This document shows, piece after piece, positions 1 through 6,906 of a stretch of 11,317 nucleotides of DNA. This stretch comes from Fusobacteriales bacterium (GTDB lineage Bacteria > Fusobacteriota > Fusobacteriia > Fusobacteriales > Leptotrichiaceae): the NCBI GenBank assembly GCA_031285605.1, contig JAITVW010000122.1, positions 1 to 11,317 of the forward strand, in the 5' to 3' direction. The notes under the pieces were generated by a model that saw only the letters and a program-made list of their open reading frames with translations, ran no database searches and was not told where the DNA came from. The translations under genes were made by a program, and so were the position numbers. Position 1 is the stretch's first letter. Every line of letters begins with the position of its first letter.

Positions 1-138
1 ATACTAAAGGTGTGTTTGGAAAGTAATGTACCAAGAATAATGCCGCATATATACGGCTCAATAATAGATAAGGAAACAGGAGTTACAAGAGTGGAAGACG
101 TAAAAAGACTTTATGAAATTGTAAAAAAGCTGGTGTAA
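1..138 (+). CDS. 3' end of an unidentified gene (45 codons visible)
   Basis: The frame is open from base 1 to a TAA at 136-138 and is followed directly by an intrinsic terminator, so this is the true end of a gene entering from the left. The visible C-terminus contains PHIYGSIIDKETG and ends in a charged helix (VKRLYEIVKKLV). The pattern His/Tyr-Gly-x-Ile-x-Asp-x-x-Thr-Gly resembles the C-terminal strand of beta-class carbonic anhydrases, but 45 residues without any zinc ligand cannot establish that. I leave the function unassigned. Being coding is well supported; the family is only a suggestion. Confidence 0.6.
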   Translation: MLKVCLESNVPRIMPHIYGSIIDKETGVTRVEDVKRLYEIVKKLV

Positions 139-149
139 TATAAATATTG

Positions 150-186
150 AAGTCCGGAATATGAAAATTAGTCCGGGCTTTTTTAA
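150..186 (+). terminator. Intrinsic terminator of the left-edge gene
   Basis: A 9-bp stem (AAGTCCGGA at 150-158 with TCCGGGCTT at 172-180, one G-U pair) encloses a 13-nt loop and is followed by a T run. It starts 11 bases after the stop codon of the upstream partial gene, as expected for a rho-independent terminator. Confidence 0.85.
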
Positions 187-212
187 TTTTAAATGAAGAA
201 TTTGAAAGACTG

Positions 213-383
213 ATGAAACTGCATTATTGTATAAATGTTGTAAAAAAATTTTTTAAGAAATCATATCAGGAAGTTATAGAGGATTTATCGGATTTTACTG
301 TGAAATGGATAAACGGGATATCAAAAGAAGAATATTTGGAATATGAAACTATTATATCAATATATTTTGAAGGCAGAATATAA
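213..383 (+). CDS. Small ORF, 56 aa, possibly a gene remnant
   Basis: From an ATG at 213 the frame encodes a 56-residue charged polypeptide (begins MKLHYCINVVKKFFKKSYQE, ends YFEGRI). I do not recognise it. The same frame stays open upstream of the ATG through NEEFERL and into the terminator region, and no good Shine-Dalgarno sequence precedes the ATG (only GAAAG). This fits better with the 3' remnant of a decayed gene than with an intact small gene. The composition (many Glu, Lys, Ile, Tyr) looks protein-like rather than random, which is the only reason for listing it. Confidence 0.25.
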   Translation: MKLHYCINVVKKFFKKSYQEVIEDLSDFTVKWINGISKEEYLEYETIISIYFEGRI

Positions 384-401
384 AAAGGGACAAAAGTCCC
401 T
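382..401 (-). terminator. Intrinsic terminator of proS
   Basis: Read on the minus strand, AGGGAC-type arms (386-391 and 396-401, 6 bp) close a 4-nt loop and are followed by TTTTT (complement of 382-386). It lies about 55 bases past the proS stop codon. The plus-strand reading lacks a T tract, so it acts in the minus direction only. Confidence 0.8.
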
Positions 402-455
402 GTACATACTAATTTTATTGAATTATCTAGAGTTTACACAGAATTATGGATACTC

Positions 456-2171
456 TCATTTTCCAAGATGATTTTTTACATAATCAAGCAGTGTAACTAT
501 TTCAACATTTTCTGTTTTTCCTGTCTTTCTGTCTTTTACCTCTGCTTTTCCTTCAGCTATAGACTTTCCAGTGATTATTTTCAGCGGAAAACCTATAAGA
601 TCAGCATCCTTGAATTTGAACCCTGCTCTTTCATCTCTGTCATCAAGAATAACATCAATATTGTGATCTTTCAGAAGCTGATAAATATCTTCTGCCACTC
701 TTACCTGATTTTCATCTTTAATATTGGGAATTATGATATCTACTTCATACGGAGCTATGTTTACAGGCCAGATAATTCCATTTTCATCATGGTTTTGTTC
801 AATTGCAGCAGACATTATTCTGGAAACTCCAATTCCGTAGCACCCCATTTTAAGAGCAGTCTGTTTTCCGTTTTCATCAAGAACATTTGCTTTCATTGCT
901 TCTGAATATTTTGTTCCAAGCTCAAAGATGTGGCCTACCTCGATACCTCTTGCTATTTTCAAAGTTCCGCCGCATCTTGGACATTTTTCTCCTTCTTTTG
1001 CTTCTCTTATATCACCTGTCATATCATATTTAAAATCACTGATATTTGAATTTATATAATGATGATCTTTTTTATTAGGTCCCAGTGTAAAGTTTTTCAT
1101 GAATTTTACACTTTCATCCATTACTATTTTTATATTTTTGTTATTTAATCCTGCCGGACCTATAAATCCTTTTACAAGGTCAAGTTTTTCCATATCGGCA
1201 TCATTTATCATTTCCAGCTCTACAGCAGCATTAACAAGATTTTTTACTTTTATTGTGTTTACTTCGTAGTCCCCTCTTATCAAAGCCATGTAATACTTAT
1301 CATTTTCACCGAAAGCTTCCTTTAAAACAACGACCTTTACAGTTTTGCTGACAGGGATATTAAAGAATGCAGCTACATCTTCTATAGTCCATGTATTCGG
1401 AGTTTCTACAAGCTCTATGCTTTTTGCTTCCTCATCTGATTCTTTAAAATCTGCTTTACTTGCGGCTTTTTCCTTATTAGCTGCATAGTCGCATGAATCA
1501 CAGTAAAGAATGTCATCTTCGCCGCTTTCGGCCAATACCATAAATTCATGAGTAACATCTCCGCCTATAGATCCTGAATCAGCTTCTACAGCTCTAAAAT
1601 CAAGCCCGCATCTTGTAAATATATTTTCATAGGCAGTTTTCATATTCAGATATTCTTCATCAAGGGATTCATGAGTAGTATGAAAGCTGTAAGCATCCTT
1701 CATAATGAATTCCCGACCTCTCATAAGTCCGAATCTTGGTCTTATCTCATCTCTGAATTTTGTTTGGATCTGATACAGATTCATAGGAAGATCTTTGTAT
1801 GAATTTATTTCATTTCTGACAATATCGGTAATAACTTCTTCATGTGTAGGACCAAGAGCAAATTCTCTTTCATGTCTGTCTTTCATTCTCATAAGTTCAG
1901 GTCCGTAAGCAACCCATCTTCCGCTTTCCTTCCAAAGATCAGCAGGCTGTAAAACAGGCATGAAAACTTCTTGTGCACCTGATTTGTCCATTTCTTCCCT
2001 TACTATATTTTCCACTTTTTTTAATACTCTGTTACCAAGCGGCAGATAAGAATATACACCGCTTGCAAGTCTTTTTATCATAGAAGCTCTCAGCATAAGC
2101 TTATGGCTGATTACTTCTGCTTCCTTCGGAGCTTCTTTGTATGTTTTTACGAATGCTTTTGATAATCTCAT
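456..2171 (-). CDS. proS: Prolyl-tRNA synthetase, bacterial type with editing insertion
   Basis: A class II aminoacyl-tRNA synthetase that charges tRNA-Pro with proline in the cytoplasm. The 571-residue length matches the long bacterial form (E. coli ProRS is about 570). The N-terminal catalytic part holds motif 1 around SYLPLGNRV (residues 41-49), the THEE loop (109-112) and motif 2 (about 136-164, with FRDEIRPRFGLMRGREF). Residues about 225-400 are the INS cis-editing domain that hydrolyses mischarged Ala-tRNA-Pro. It contains KTVK at 276-279; its Lys279 matches by number and context the editing lysine known from E. coli. Motif 3 is GCYGIGVSR (443-451), followed by the anticodon-binding domain to the C-terminus. 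The start is fixed by an AAAGAAAGGA ribosome binding site just upstream. It appears monocistronic: own terminator downstream, and a terminator isolates it from tcyP upstream. Confidence 0.97.
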   Translation of the reverse strand: MRLSKAFVKTYKEAPKEAEVISHKLMLRASMIKRLASGVYSYLPLGNRVLKKVENIVREEMDKSGAQEVFMPVLQPADLWKESGRWVAYGPELMRMKDRHEREFALGPTHEEVITDIVRNEINSYKDLPMNLYQIQTKFRDEIRPRFGLMRGREFIMKDAYSFHTTHESLDEEYLNMKTAYENIFTRCGLDFRAVEADSGSIGGDVTHEFMVLAESGEDDILYCDSCDYAANKEKAASKADFKESDEEAKSIELVETPNTWTIEDVAAFFNIPVSKTVKVVVLKEAFGENDKYYMALIRGDYEVNTIKVKNLVNAAVELEMINDADMEKLDLVKGFIGPAGLNNKNIKIVMDESVKFMKNFTLGPNKKDHHYINSNISDFKYDMTGDIREAKEGEKCPRCGGTLKIARGIEVGHIFELGTKYSEAMKANVLDENGKQTALKMGCYGIGVSRIMSAAIEQNHDENGIIWPVNIAPYEVDIIIPNIKDENQVRVAEDIYQLLKDHNIDVILDDRDERAGFKFKDADLIGFPLKIITGKSIAEGKAEVKDRKTGKTENVEIVTLLDYVKNHLGK

Positions 2172-2189
2172 ATATTTTTCCTTTCTTTA

Positions 2190-2425
2190 TTATAATTTTC
2201 TTGTTTTTATAAATGAAAAACGTGCTAAATTTTTTCCGTTTAAAAATTTTGGGTCTTTGGAAATAAGCTCGTCGTCTGTACGGTTTTTGGCAATTTCCAG
2301 AATTTCAAATTTGAAATATCCAAAATCAATTTTTCAACATGGTTAAATGCTGGTAAGCTGTCAGCTGTATTAAATTTTTTCACTGAGAAAATATAAAACT
2401 TTGTACCTGATATTATACCAAATTC
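2190..2425 (-). pseudogene. Frameshifted remnant of the RecG helicase C-terminus
   Basis: Two minus-strand frames together read like the end of RecG (branch-migrating DNA helicase). The upstream part (about 2425 to 2333) contains FGIISGTK and, after an odd spacer, SLPAFNHV. These resemble the RecG pattern P-G-E-x-x-G-T-[KR]-Q-x-G-[LI]-P-x-F. The frame then shifts, and 2333..2190 reads IDFGYFKFEILEIAKNRTDD, then ELISKDPKFLNGKNL, ending RKL-stop. This matches the RecG tail pattern D-x-x-I-L-E-x-A-[RK]-x-x-A-x-x-L-I-x-x-D-P-x-L. No helicase domain is present, so this is debris, not a gene. The stop codon lies 18 bases before the proS ATG, so recG may once have preceded proS directly. The family call rests on pattern memory, without an alignment. 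Confidence 0.5.
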
Positions 2426-2440
2426 TTCAATTATAGTAAA
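2412..2440 (-). promoter_or_regulatory. Candidate proS promoter
   Basis: On the minus strand, TTTACT (2435-2440) and a perfect TATAAT (2412-2417) are separated by 17 bases. This would give proS a leader of about 230 nt that runs through the recG-like remnant. No T-box features (specifier stem, GGUACC-type antiterminator bulge, terminator) were found in this leader. In AT-rich DNA a match like this can arise by chance. Confidence 0.5.
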
Positions 2441-2455
2441 ACGTTTATTTAAATA

Positions 2456-2503
2456 AAGAAAAATAAAATGAAACTGTATCAAAAATTTTTCATTTTGATA
2501 CAG
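2456..2503 (-). terminator. Intrinsic terminator of the cystine symporter gene
   Basis: An 11-bp perfect inverted repeat (CTGTATCAAAA at 2474-2484 with TTTTGATACAG at 2493-2503, 8-nt loop) is followed on the minus strand by a T-rich tract. It lies about 25 bases past the stop of the symporter gene and separates it from proS. Confidence 0.8.
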
Positions 2504-2527
2504 CCCCACTTAATATGTGAACTGGAT

Positions 2528-3925
2528 TTATGCGTGCATTTCATCGCTTTCTACAGAGATGAGAGCAGGATCATTATACATATCGGTATTCAGCTCGTTT
2601 AATATTTTTCCGGTAACAACTCCGGAAAGTATAGAATCGTTAACATTTAGAGCAGTTCTTCCCATATCAATCAAAGGTTCCACAGAGATCAAAAGTCCGG
2701 CAAGTCCTACAGGAAAGCCTAAAGATGAAAGGACTATAAGTGCCGCAAATGTGGCTCCTCCCCCTACGCCTGCTACTCCGAAAGAACTTATGGTAATAAT
2801 AACGATTAATTTTGCTATAAAGCCTATACTGTAAGGATTTACCCCCACAGTAGGTGCAATCATGACTGCAAGCATTGCAGGATAAATGGCTGCACAGCCG
2901 TTTTGCCCGATAGAGGCTCCGAATGTAGCCGAAAGATTGGCTGTTCCCTGAGGCACACCCAGTTTTTTAGTCTGTGTTTCTATATTTAAAGGTATTGCTC
3001 CCATACTTGTTCTTGAAGTAAAGGCAAATGTAAGAACAGGAAATACCTTTTTCAGATAAATAACAGGATTTAGTTTAAATAATGCAAGTATAATCATATG
3101 TATTATGAACATAATAATAATTGCGGTATAAGATGCCAGTATAAACTTAATCAGTTTTGCAATCTGCAGGAAATCACTACTTGCCAGTACATTTGTAATA
3201 AGGGCAAGGATACCGTAAGGAGTGAGTCTCAAAATGAGTGTAACCATTCTCATAACTATATCGTGTGCAGAGTTAACAATGTTTCTGAAAGTTTCAAGAG
3301 ATTCAGGTTTTTTCTTTTGTATCCCAAGGGCGGCTATACCTACGAATGCCGAGAAGATAACCACGGCTATTGTGGATGTATTTCTTGCACCTGTCATATC
3401 AAGAAACGGATTTGTCGGGATGAAATCCAGAACTTTCTGCGGGAACGAAGAATTTGCTTCTCCGAGTTTATTCTGCAGGTATTCGGCTCTGGTAATTTCA
3501 GCACTGCCCTGAAGCATACCTGTAGCATCAAGCTTATAAAAAAGTGAAACCATGATTCCTATTAAGCCGGCAATAGCAGCTGTAATCAGCAGAACTGCTA
3601 TAATATTTCCGCCCATTTTACCAAGCTGTTTACTGTCTTTAAGATTAATGATTGCCGAAGTAATGGAAACCATTATAAGAGGCATTACTATCATTTGAAG
3701 CAGTCTCACATAGCCCGACCCGATAATGTTAAACCAGTCTTTTGTTACACTGATTGTATCAGAGTCAGGGCCATAGGCATAGTGCAGTATAAGTCCGTAA
3801 ACTATCCCCAGCCCAAGTGCTGTGAAGACTCTTTTAGTGAATGAAAGATGTTTTTTTTGCATTTTATATAATACAAAGATTAAAGCTATTAATCCGATAA
3901 TGTTTATTATCAGTTTGAAATCCAT
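2528..3925 (-). CDS. tcyP: L-cystine/sodium symporter, TcyP/YdjN type
   Basis: A membrane carrier of the dicarboxylate/amino acid:cation symporter (DAACS) family. At 465 residues it matches the L-cystine importers TcyP of Bacillus and YdjN/TcyP of E. coli (about 463). Hydrophobic segments run throughout, beginning at residues 5-20. Family hallmarks are the re-entrant-loop motif TSRTSMGAIP (303-312) followed by LNIETQTKKLGV, which is specific to the cystine branch, the NGCAAIYPAM segment (342-351), GGGATFAA (388-395), and the binding-site helix DMGRTALNVNDS (420-431). The likely role is Na+-driven uptake of cystine as a sulfur and cysteine source. The start is set by a strong AGGAGG box 7 bases upstream of the ATG. 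It is a single-gene unit between its own promoter and terminator. Substrate specificity is inferred from the subfamily; a broader amino acid range is possible. Confidence 0.9.
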   Translation of the reverse strand: MDFKLIINIIGLIALIFVLYKMQKKHLSFTKRVFTALGLGIVYGLILHYAYGPDSDTISVTKDWFNIIGSGYVRLLQMIVMPLIMVSITSAIINLKDSKQLGKMGGNIIAVLLITAAIAGLIGIMVSLFYKLDATGMLQGSAEITRAEYLQNKLGEANSSFPQKVLDFIPTNPFLDMTGARNTSTIAVVIFSAFVGIAALGIQKKKPESLETFRNIVNSAHDIVMRMVTLILRLTPYGILALITNVLASSDFLQIAKLIKFILASYTAIIIMFIIHMIILALFKLNPVIYLKKVFPVLTFAFTSRTSMGAIPLNIETQTKKLGVPQGTANLSATFGASIGQNGCAAIYPAMLAVMIAPTVGVNPYSIGFIAKLIVIITISSFGVAGVGGGATFAALIVLSSLGFPVGLAGLLISVEPLIDMGRTALNVNDSILSGVVTGKILNELNTDMYNDPALISVESDEMHA

Positions 3926-3970
3926 AAGGAATCCTCCTTCATAAAAATATTTTTATTCATGTTATTGAAT

Positions 3971-3999
3971 AGTATAGAATATTTTCTTCATTTTTTCAA
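3971..3999 (-). promoter_or_regulatory. Promoter of the cystine symporter gene
   Basis: On the minus strand, TTGAAA (3994-3999) and TATACT (3971-3976) stand 17 bases apart, a near-consensus sigma-70 type promoter. The transcript would start about 40 bases before the start codon, leaving a leader too short for a riboswitch. Confidence 0.7.
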
Positions 4000-4066
4000 G
4001 ATTTTTTTGAATATACAAATGTTTTGCGGGAATATTTTAATATAAAATATAAGTATGAAGGGTTAA

Positions 4067-4324
4067 AAATCCTTTTATATAACAGATTTGGAAAGAAATC
4101 AGCATGAAATAATCGTAGATGTGGAAAAATATTGTCTTGATGATGTATTTGTGAGTGACTTAACAAGAACTGTCCGTGAAAAAATGAATCCTAAAGACCT
4201 TGGGATTTATACTTATTTTGTTAATGATTTTGATGAAAACGAAGAGAACGCAGGAAAATATGAAAATACAGGGAAAGCAGGTACTGCTGTATTGTCAGAA
4301 TTTAGAAAAATATTAATTATTTAA
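4067..4324 (+). pseudogene. Unrecognised gene remnant (about 85 codons)
   Basis: The frame is open from just after a TAA at 4064-4066 to a TAA at 4322-4324. It reads as a convincing acidic soluble protein segment (FYITDLERNQHEIIVDVEKY, then DDVFVSDLTRTVREKMNPKDLG, with a Glu/Asn-rich stretch near residue 60). No ATG lies near the beginning; the only early candidates are TTG at 4088 and GTG at 4124, and neither has a ribosome binding site. The protein-like composition without a start suggests the internal or C-terminal part of a gene whose 5' end is lost. It lies between the divergent symporter promoter and the carboxypeptidase promoter. I cannot name the family. Confidence 0.4.
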
Positions 4325-4409
4325 ATGATTGAATAAAAATTAGAAATCATATCGGCAAGTGTAATGTAAAAGATATATAAAATATTAAATTCCTTTTATG
4401 CTGTGATTG

Positions 4410-4418
4410 TGATAAAAT
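4410..4418 (+). promoter_or_regulatory. Extended -10 element before the carboxypeptidase gene
   Basis: TGATAAAAT (4410-4418) has the TGn extension and a TAAAAT hexamer (4413-4418), about 55 bases before the gene. No good -35 hexamer sits at the proper distance, which is common for extended -10 promoters. Moderate support only. Confidence 0.4.
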
Positions 4419-4472
4419 ATAAGAAATGCAATGTAAAAAATAATACAAATAAAGGAAAAAGGTGCCGTAAAT

Positions 4473-5450
4473 ATGAGAAGACAGATTTTAATTTTATTAG
4501 TTTTATTTACTTCAATTATTTTAGGAGATGGAATGGTAAAGCCGCAGGCGTTAAAATACGGGGATACTATAGGTATAATTGCTCCCGCAAATTATTCAGG
4601 TGCTTCTGCTGATAAAATGGTAAAAGACCTTGAGGCAAGAGGGTTTAAAGTCGTGCTTGGGGATTCTTTCTATTCAAAATGGTATAACTTTGGCGGTTCT
4701 GATGAAATAAGGGCAGAAGATATAAATAACATGTTTAAAAATAAAGAGGTAAAAGCAATATTTTGTGTACGCGGCGGGTATGGGAGCATACGTCTTCTGG
4801 ATTTGATAGATTTCGACACAATAAGAAAAAATCCTAAAATATTCGTGGGTTACAGTGATATTACCACTTTACTTATGGCGATAAGCCAGAAAACCGGACT
4901 TGTGACATTTCACGGTCCAATGAGCTCTAATTATATGAATTTTGATGATATAACAAGAATTTCTTTTTTTGATACAATAATGACAGATAAGGATTCATAT
5001 GTTCTGTCTGATTATCTGGGAGCTGATCTCAGAGTAATAAGCGGCGGAAAAGCAGAAGGGGAAGTAGTAGGCGGTAATCTTTCCCTGATAGTGGCTTCTC
5101 TCGGGACAAAATATGAAATAGATACAAAAGGGAAAATTTTATTTATTGAAGAAGTAGGGGAATACACTTACAGAGTGGACAGAATGTTTCAGCAGTTGAA
5201 GCTCGCAGGAAAATTTGATGATGCAAGCGGAATAATACTGGGAAGTTTTACTAAGGCAAATAAGGAAGCACCGGAAGATATGCCGCTTCAGGAAGTATTT
5301 TACGATAGTTTCGGCAGTTTGAAAAAGCCTGTAGTGAGTAATTTCAGTTCGGGACATATGAGACCGTTTATTACTGTGCCAATCGGGGCAAAGGTTAAAA
5401 TGAATACAGATACAGGAAAAATAGAGATAATAGGGGGAACTGTAAAATAA
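4473..5450 (+). CDS. Murein LD-carboxypeptidase, peptidase family S66
   Basis: Cleaves the terminal D-alanine from murein tetrapeptides during cell-wall recycling or remodelling. The S66 fold is clear: PQALKYGDTIGIIAPA opens the N-terminal domain, RGGYGS lies at residues 100-105, the nucleophile Ser128 is in GYSDITT, and the catalytic Glu226 (LFIEEVGE) and His295 (SSGHMRP) complete the Ser-Glu-His triad. The spacing is close to that of Pseudomonas LdcA (115/217/285). At 325 residues it is about 20 longer than E. coli LdcA (304). The excess is an N-terminal RR-plus-hydrophobic segment (residues 1-18) that looks like a Sec signal or anchor. A second in-frame ATG at 4533 (Met21) has its own AGGAG box 5 bases upstream and would give a 305-aa cytoplasmic form. 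The upstream start has AAAAAGGTG at about 9 bases. It is transcribed alone, with a terminator following. Confidence 0.93.
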   Translation: MRRQILILLVLFTSIILGDGMVKPQALKYGDTIGIIAPANYSGASADKMVKDLEARGFKVVLGDSFYSKWYNFGGSDEIRAEDINNMFKNKEVKAIFCVRGGYGSIRLLDLIDFDTIRKNPKIFVGYSDITTLLMAISQKTGLVTFHGPMSSNYMNFDDITRISFFDTIMTDKDSYVLSDYLGADLRVISGGKAEGEVVGGNLSLIVASLGTKYEIDTKGKILFIEEVGEYTYRVDRMFQQLKLAGKFDDASGIILGSFTKANKEAPEDMPLQEVFYDSFGSLKKPVVSNFSSGHMRPFITVPIGAKVKMNTDTGKIEIIGGTVK

Positions 5451-5462
5451 ACACTGAAAAAG

Positions 5463-5496
5463 CAGAAGAGTTACATTGAACTTTTTCTGTTTTTTT
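5463..5496 (+). terminator. Intrinsic terminator of the LD-carboxypeptidase gene
   Basis: CAGAAGAG (5463-5470) pairs with TTTTTCTG (5482-5489) over an 11-nt loop, using two G-U pairs, and is followed by seven T residues (5490-5496). A competing arm (GAAAAAG at 5456-5462 with CTTTTTC at 5481-5487) would use the same T tract. Confidence 0.7.
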
Positions 5497-5607
5497 AGTA
5501 TCAGTAACGGTGAAAAAACAAGAAATTAAATAAATGAATTTAGAGAACCGGCTATTTTTAAGTCAGGTGTAACATTGTAATATTATTAATTTTATGTAGG
5601 AGGAAAT

Positions 5608-6702
5608 ATGGCAAAGGTAACACTAAAAGGAGTAGAAAAGCAGTATCCAAACGGATTTAAGGCAGTACACGGAATAAATCTGGATATTAAAGACGGGGAA
5701 TTTATGGTTTTTGTAGGTCCTTCGGGATGTGCTAAATCAACTATGCTTAGAATGATAGCAGGTCTGGAAGAGATCACAGGAGGGGAAATATATATAGGAG
5801 ATAAGCTCGTTAATGATGTAGCGCCGAAAGACAGGGGAATAGCAATGGTTTTCCAGAACTATGCCCTGTATCCGCATATGAGCGTTTATGATAACATGGC
5901 TTTCGGGCTGAAACTAAAGAAGACACCAAAAGCAGAAATAGACAGAAGAGTAAGGGATGCAGCCGAAAAGCTTGAAATAACAGATTTATTGGACAGAAAA
6001 CCGAAGGATATGTCAGGAGGCCAGAGACAGAGAGTGGCTTTGGGAAGAGCAATAGTAAGAGAACCGGAAGTATTCCTTTTTGACGAGCCGTTAAGTAATC
6101 TTGACGCAAAGCTGAGAGTATCGATGAGGGTAAGAATAAGCCGGCTTCATAAAGAACTGGGCTCTACGATGATTTATGTAACGCATGATCAGGTAGAAGC
6201 AATGACAATGGGGGACAGAATATGTGTTTTAAGAGAGGGAAAGATTATGCAGGTGGATACTCCTCTGAATCTGTATAATCATCCTGCGAATAAGTTTGTG
6301 GCAGGCTTTATAGGCTCGCCGACAATGAATTTTTGGGACGGGGTAATAGAAGAAAAAGAAGGGAAACCGGTAATAAATATAAAGGGGACGGAACTGGAAT
6401 TTCCTGAGCGTATGAGAGAGAAGGTAAAAAGATATACAGGAAAAGAAGTAACATTCGGAATGAGACCGGAGCATATCTCACTGGGAAGAGAAGGGGAGGA
6501 GAATGTATTGAGAGGAAAGATACGGGTAAAAGAACAGATGGGAAATGAAGAGATAGTATATTTTGAAAGTGCCGGGAATCAGATAACAGCGAGACTGACA
6601 TTGAATCATGAGGAAAGTCTGAATCCGAATGACAGCGGAATATTTAAGATTGATATGGAAAAATGTCATTTATTTGACAGAGATACTGAAGGAGCTGTTT
6701 AA
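5608..6702 (+). CDS. Sugar-type ABC transporter ATPase, MsmK/UgpC family, variant P-loop
   Basis: The cytoplasmic ATP-hydrolysing subunit of a CUT1-type carbohydrate importer (MalK/MsmK/MsmX/UgpC group). All elements are in order in 364 residues. The Walker A loop is GPSGCAKST (37-45), the Q-loop is Gln83, and the signature MSGGQ spans 135-139. Walker B is VFLFDE (155-160), followed by the D-loop SNLD (163-166) and H-loop His193. A C-terminal TOBE regulatory domain spans about 235-364 and contains FGMRPEHI (283-290). Residue 42 is Ala (codon GCT) where the P-loop normally has Gly before the catalytic Lys43. No permease or binding-protein gene is adjacent, so this is an orphan ATPase. In MsmX/MsmK of Firmicutes such orphans energise several sugar importers, and that is the likely role here. 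An AGGAGG box sits just before the ATG. The upstream promoter is weak or unclear (TAATAT near 5578). Confidence 0.93.
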   Translation: MAKVTLKGVEKQYPNGFKAVHGINLDIKDGEFMVFVGPSGCAKSTMLRMIAGLEEITGGEIYIGDKLVNDVAPKDRGIAMVFQNYALYPHMSVYDNMAFGLKLKKTPKAEIDRRVRDAAEKLEITDLLDRKPKDMSGGQRQRVALGRAIVREPEVFLFDEPLSNLDAKLRVSMRVRISRLHKELGSTMIYVTHDQVEAMTMGDRICVLREGKIMQVDTPLNLYNHPANKFVAGFIGSPTMNFWDGVIEEKEGKPVINIKGTELEFPERMREKVKRYTGKEVTFGMRPEHISLGREGEENVLRGKIRVKEQMGNEEIVYFESAGNQITARLTLNHEESLNPNDSGIFKIDMEKCHLFDRDTEGAV

Positions 6703-6722
6703 CGATTTTAAGAGGGTAATAA

Positions 6723-6821
6723 ATGAAGCAGTTTATGGATGAAAACTTTTTGTTAAAAAATGATGTGGCAGTGGAACTGTATAATAAATATACCAAAGAT
6801 ATGCCGATATTAGATATGTAA
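6723..6821 (+). pseudogene. Truncated 5' stump of uxaC (glucuronate isomerase)
   Basis: Thirty-two codons read MKQFMDENFLLKNDVAVELY and then NKYTKDMPILDM before a TAA. This matches the start of glucuronate/uronate isomerases (UxaC), where the ILDM-equivalent is normally followed by the metal-binding His-x-His motif (D-Y/F-H-C-H). Here the reading frame stops exactly before that motif, and no further UxaC sequence is seen downstream. All catalytic residues and more than 400 residues are missing, so the stump cannot be active. It begins 20 bases after the ABC ATPase stop, with a weak AGAGGGTAATAA ribosome binding site. The spacing suggests that uxaC was once cotranscribed with the ATPase in a uronate/sugar-use operon. 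Confidence 0.75.
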
Positions 6822-6906
6822 TATATTACATAGTATTTTATCAGACAAAAATTTTGTGTTTTTATATATTTATTGTTATAAAAATACTCACAGTTTATTT
6901 AAAAAA

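Noticed and set aside
468-905. 145-codon plus-strand ORF inside proS
   Set aside because: Antisense shadow of the ProRS anticodon-binding region; low-complexity Phe/Ser/Ile composition.
2172-2410. Possible T-box riboswitch in the long proS leader
   Set aside because: No T-box core sequence, no antiterminator bulge and no leader terminator were found; the leader is explained by recG-like coding debris.
2240-2509. 89-codon minus-strand ORF between the symporter gene and proS
   Set aside because: It runs through the symporter terminator, has no ribosome binding site, and its RecG-like content covers only part of it before the frame shifts; treated as part of the remnant.
3098-3547. 149-codon plus-strand ORF inside the symporter gene
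   Set aside because: Antisense to a well-supported membrane protein gene; Cys/Tyr/Asn-rich translation and no family resemblance.
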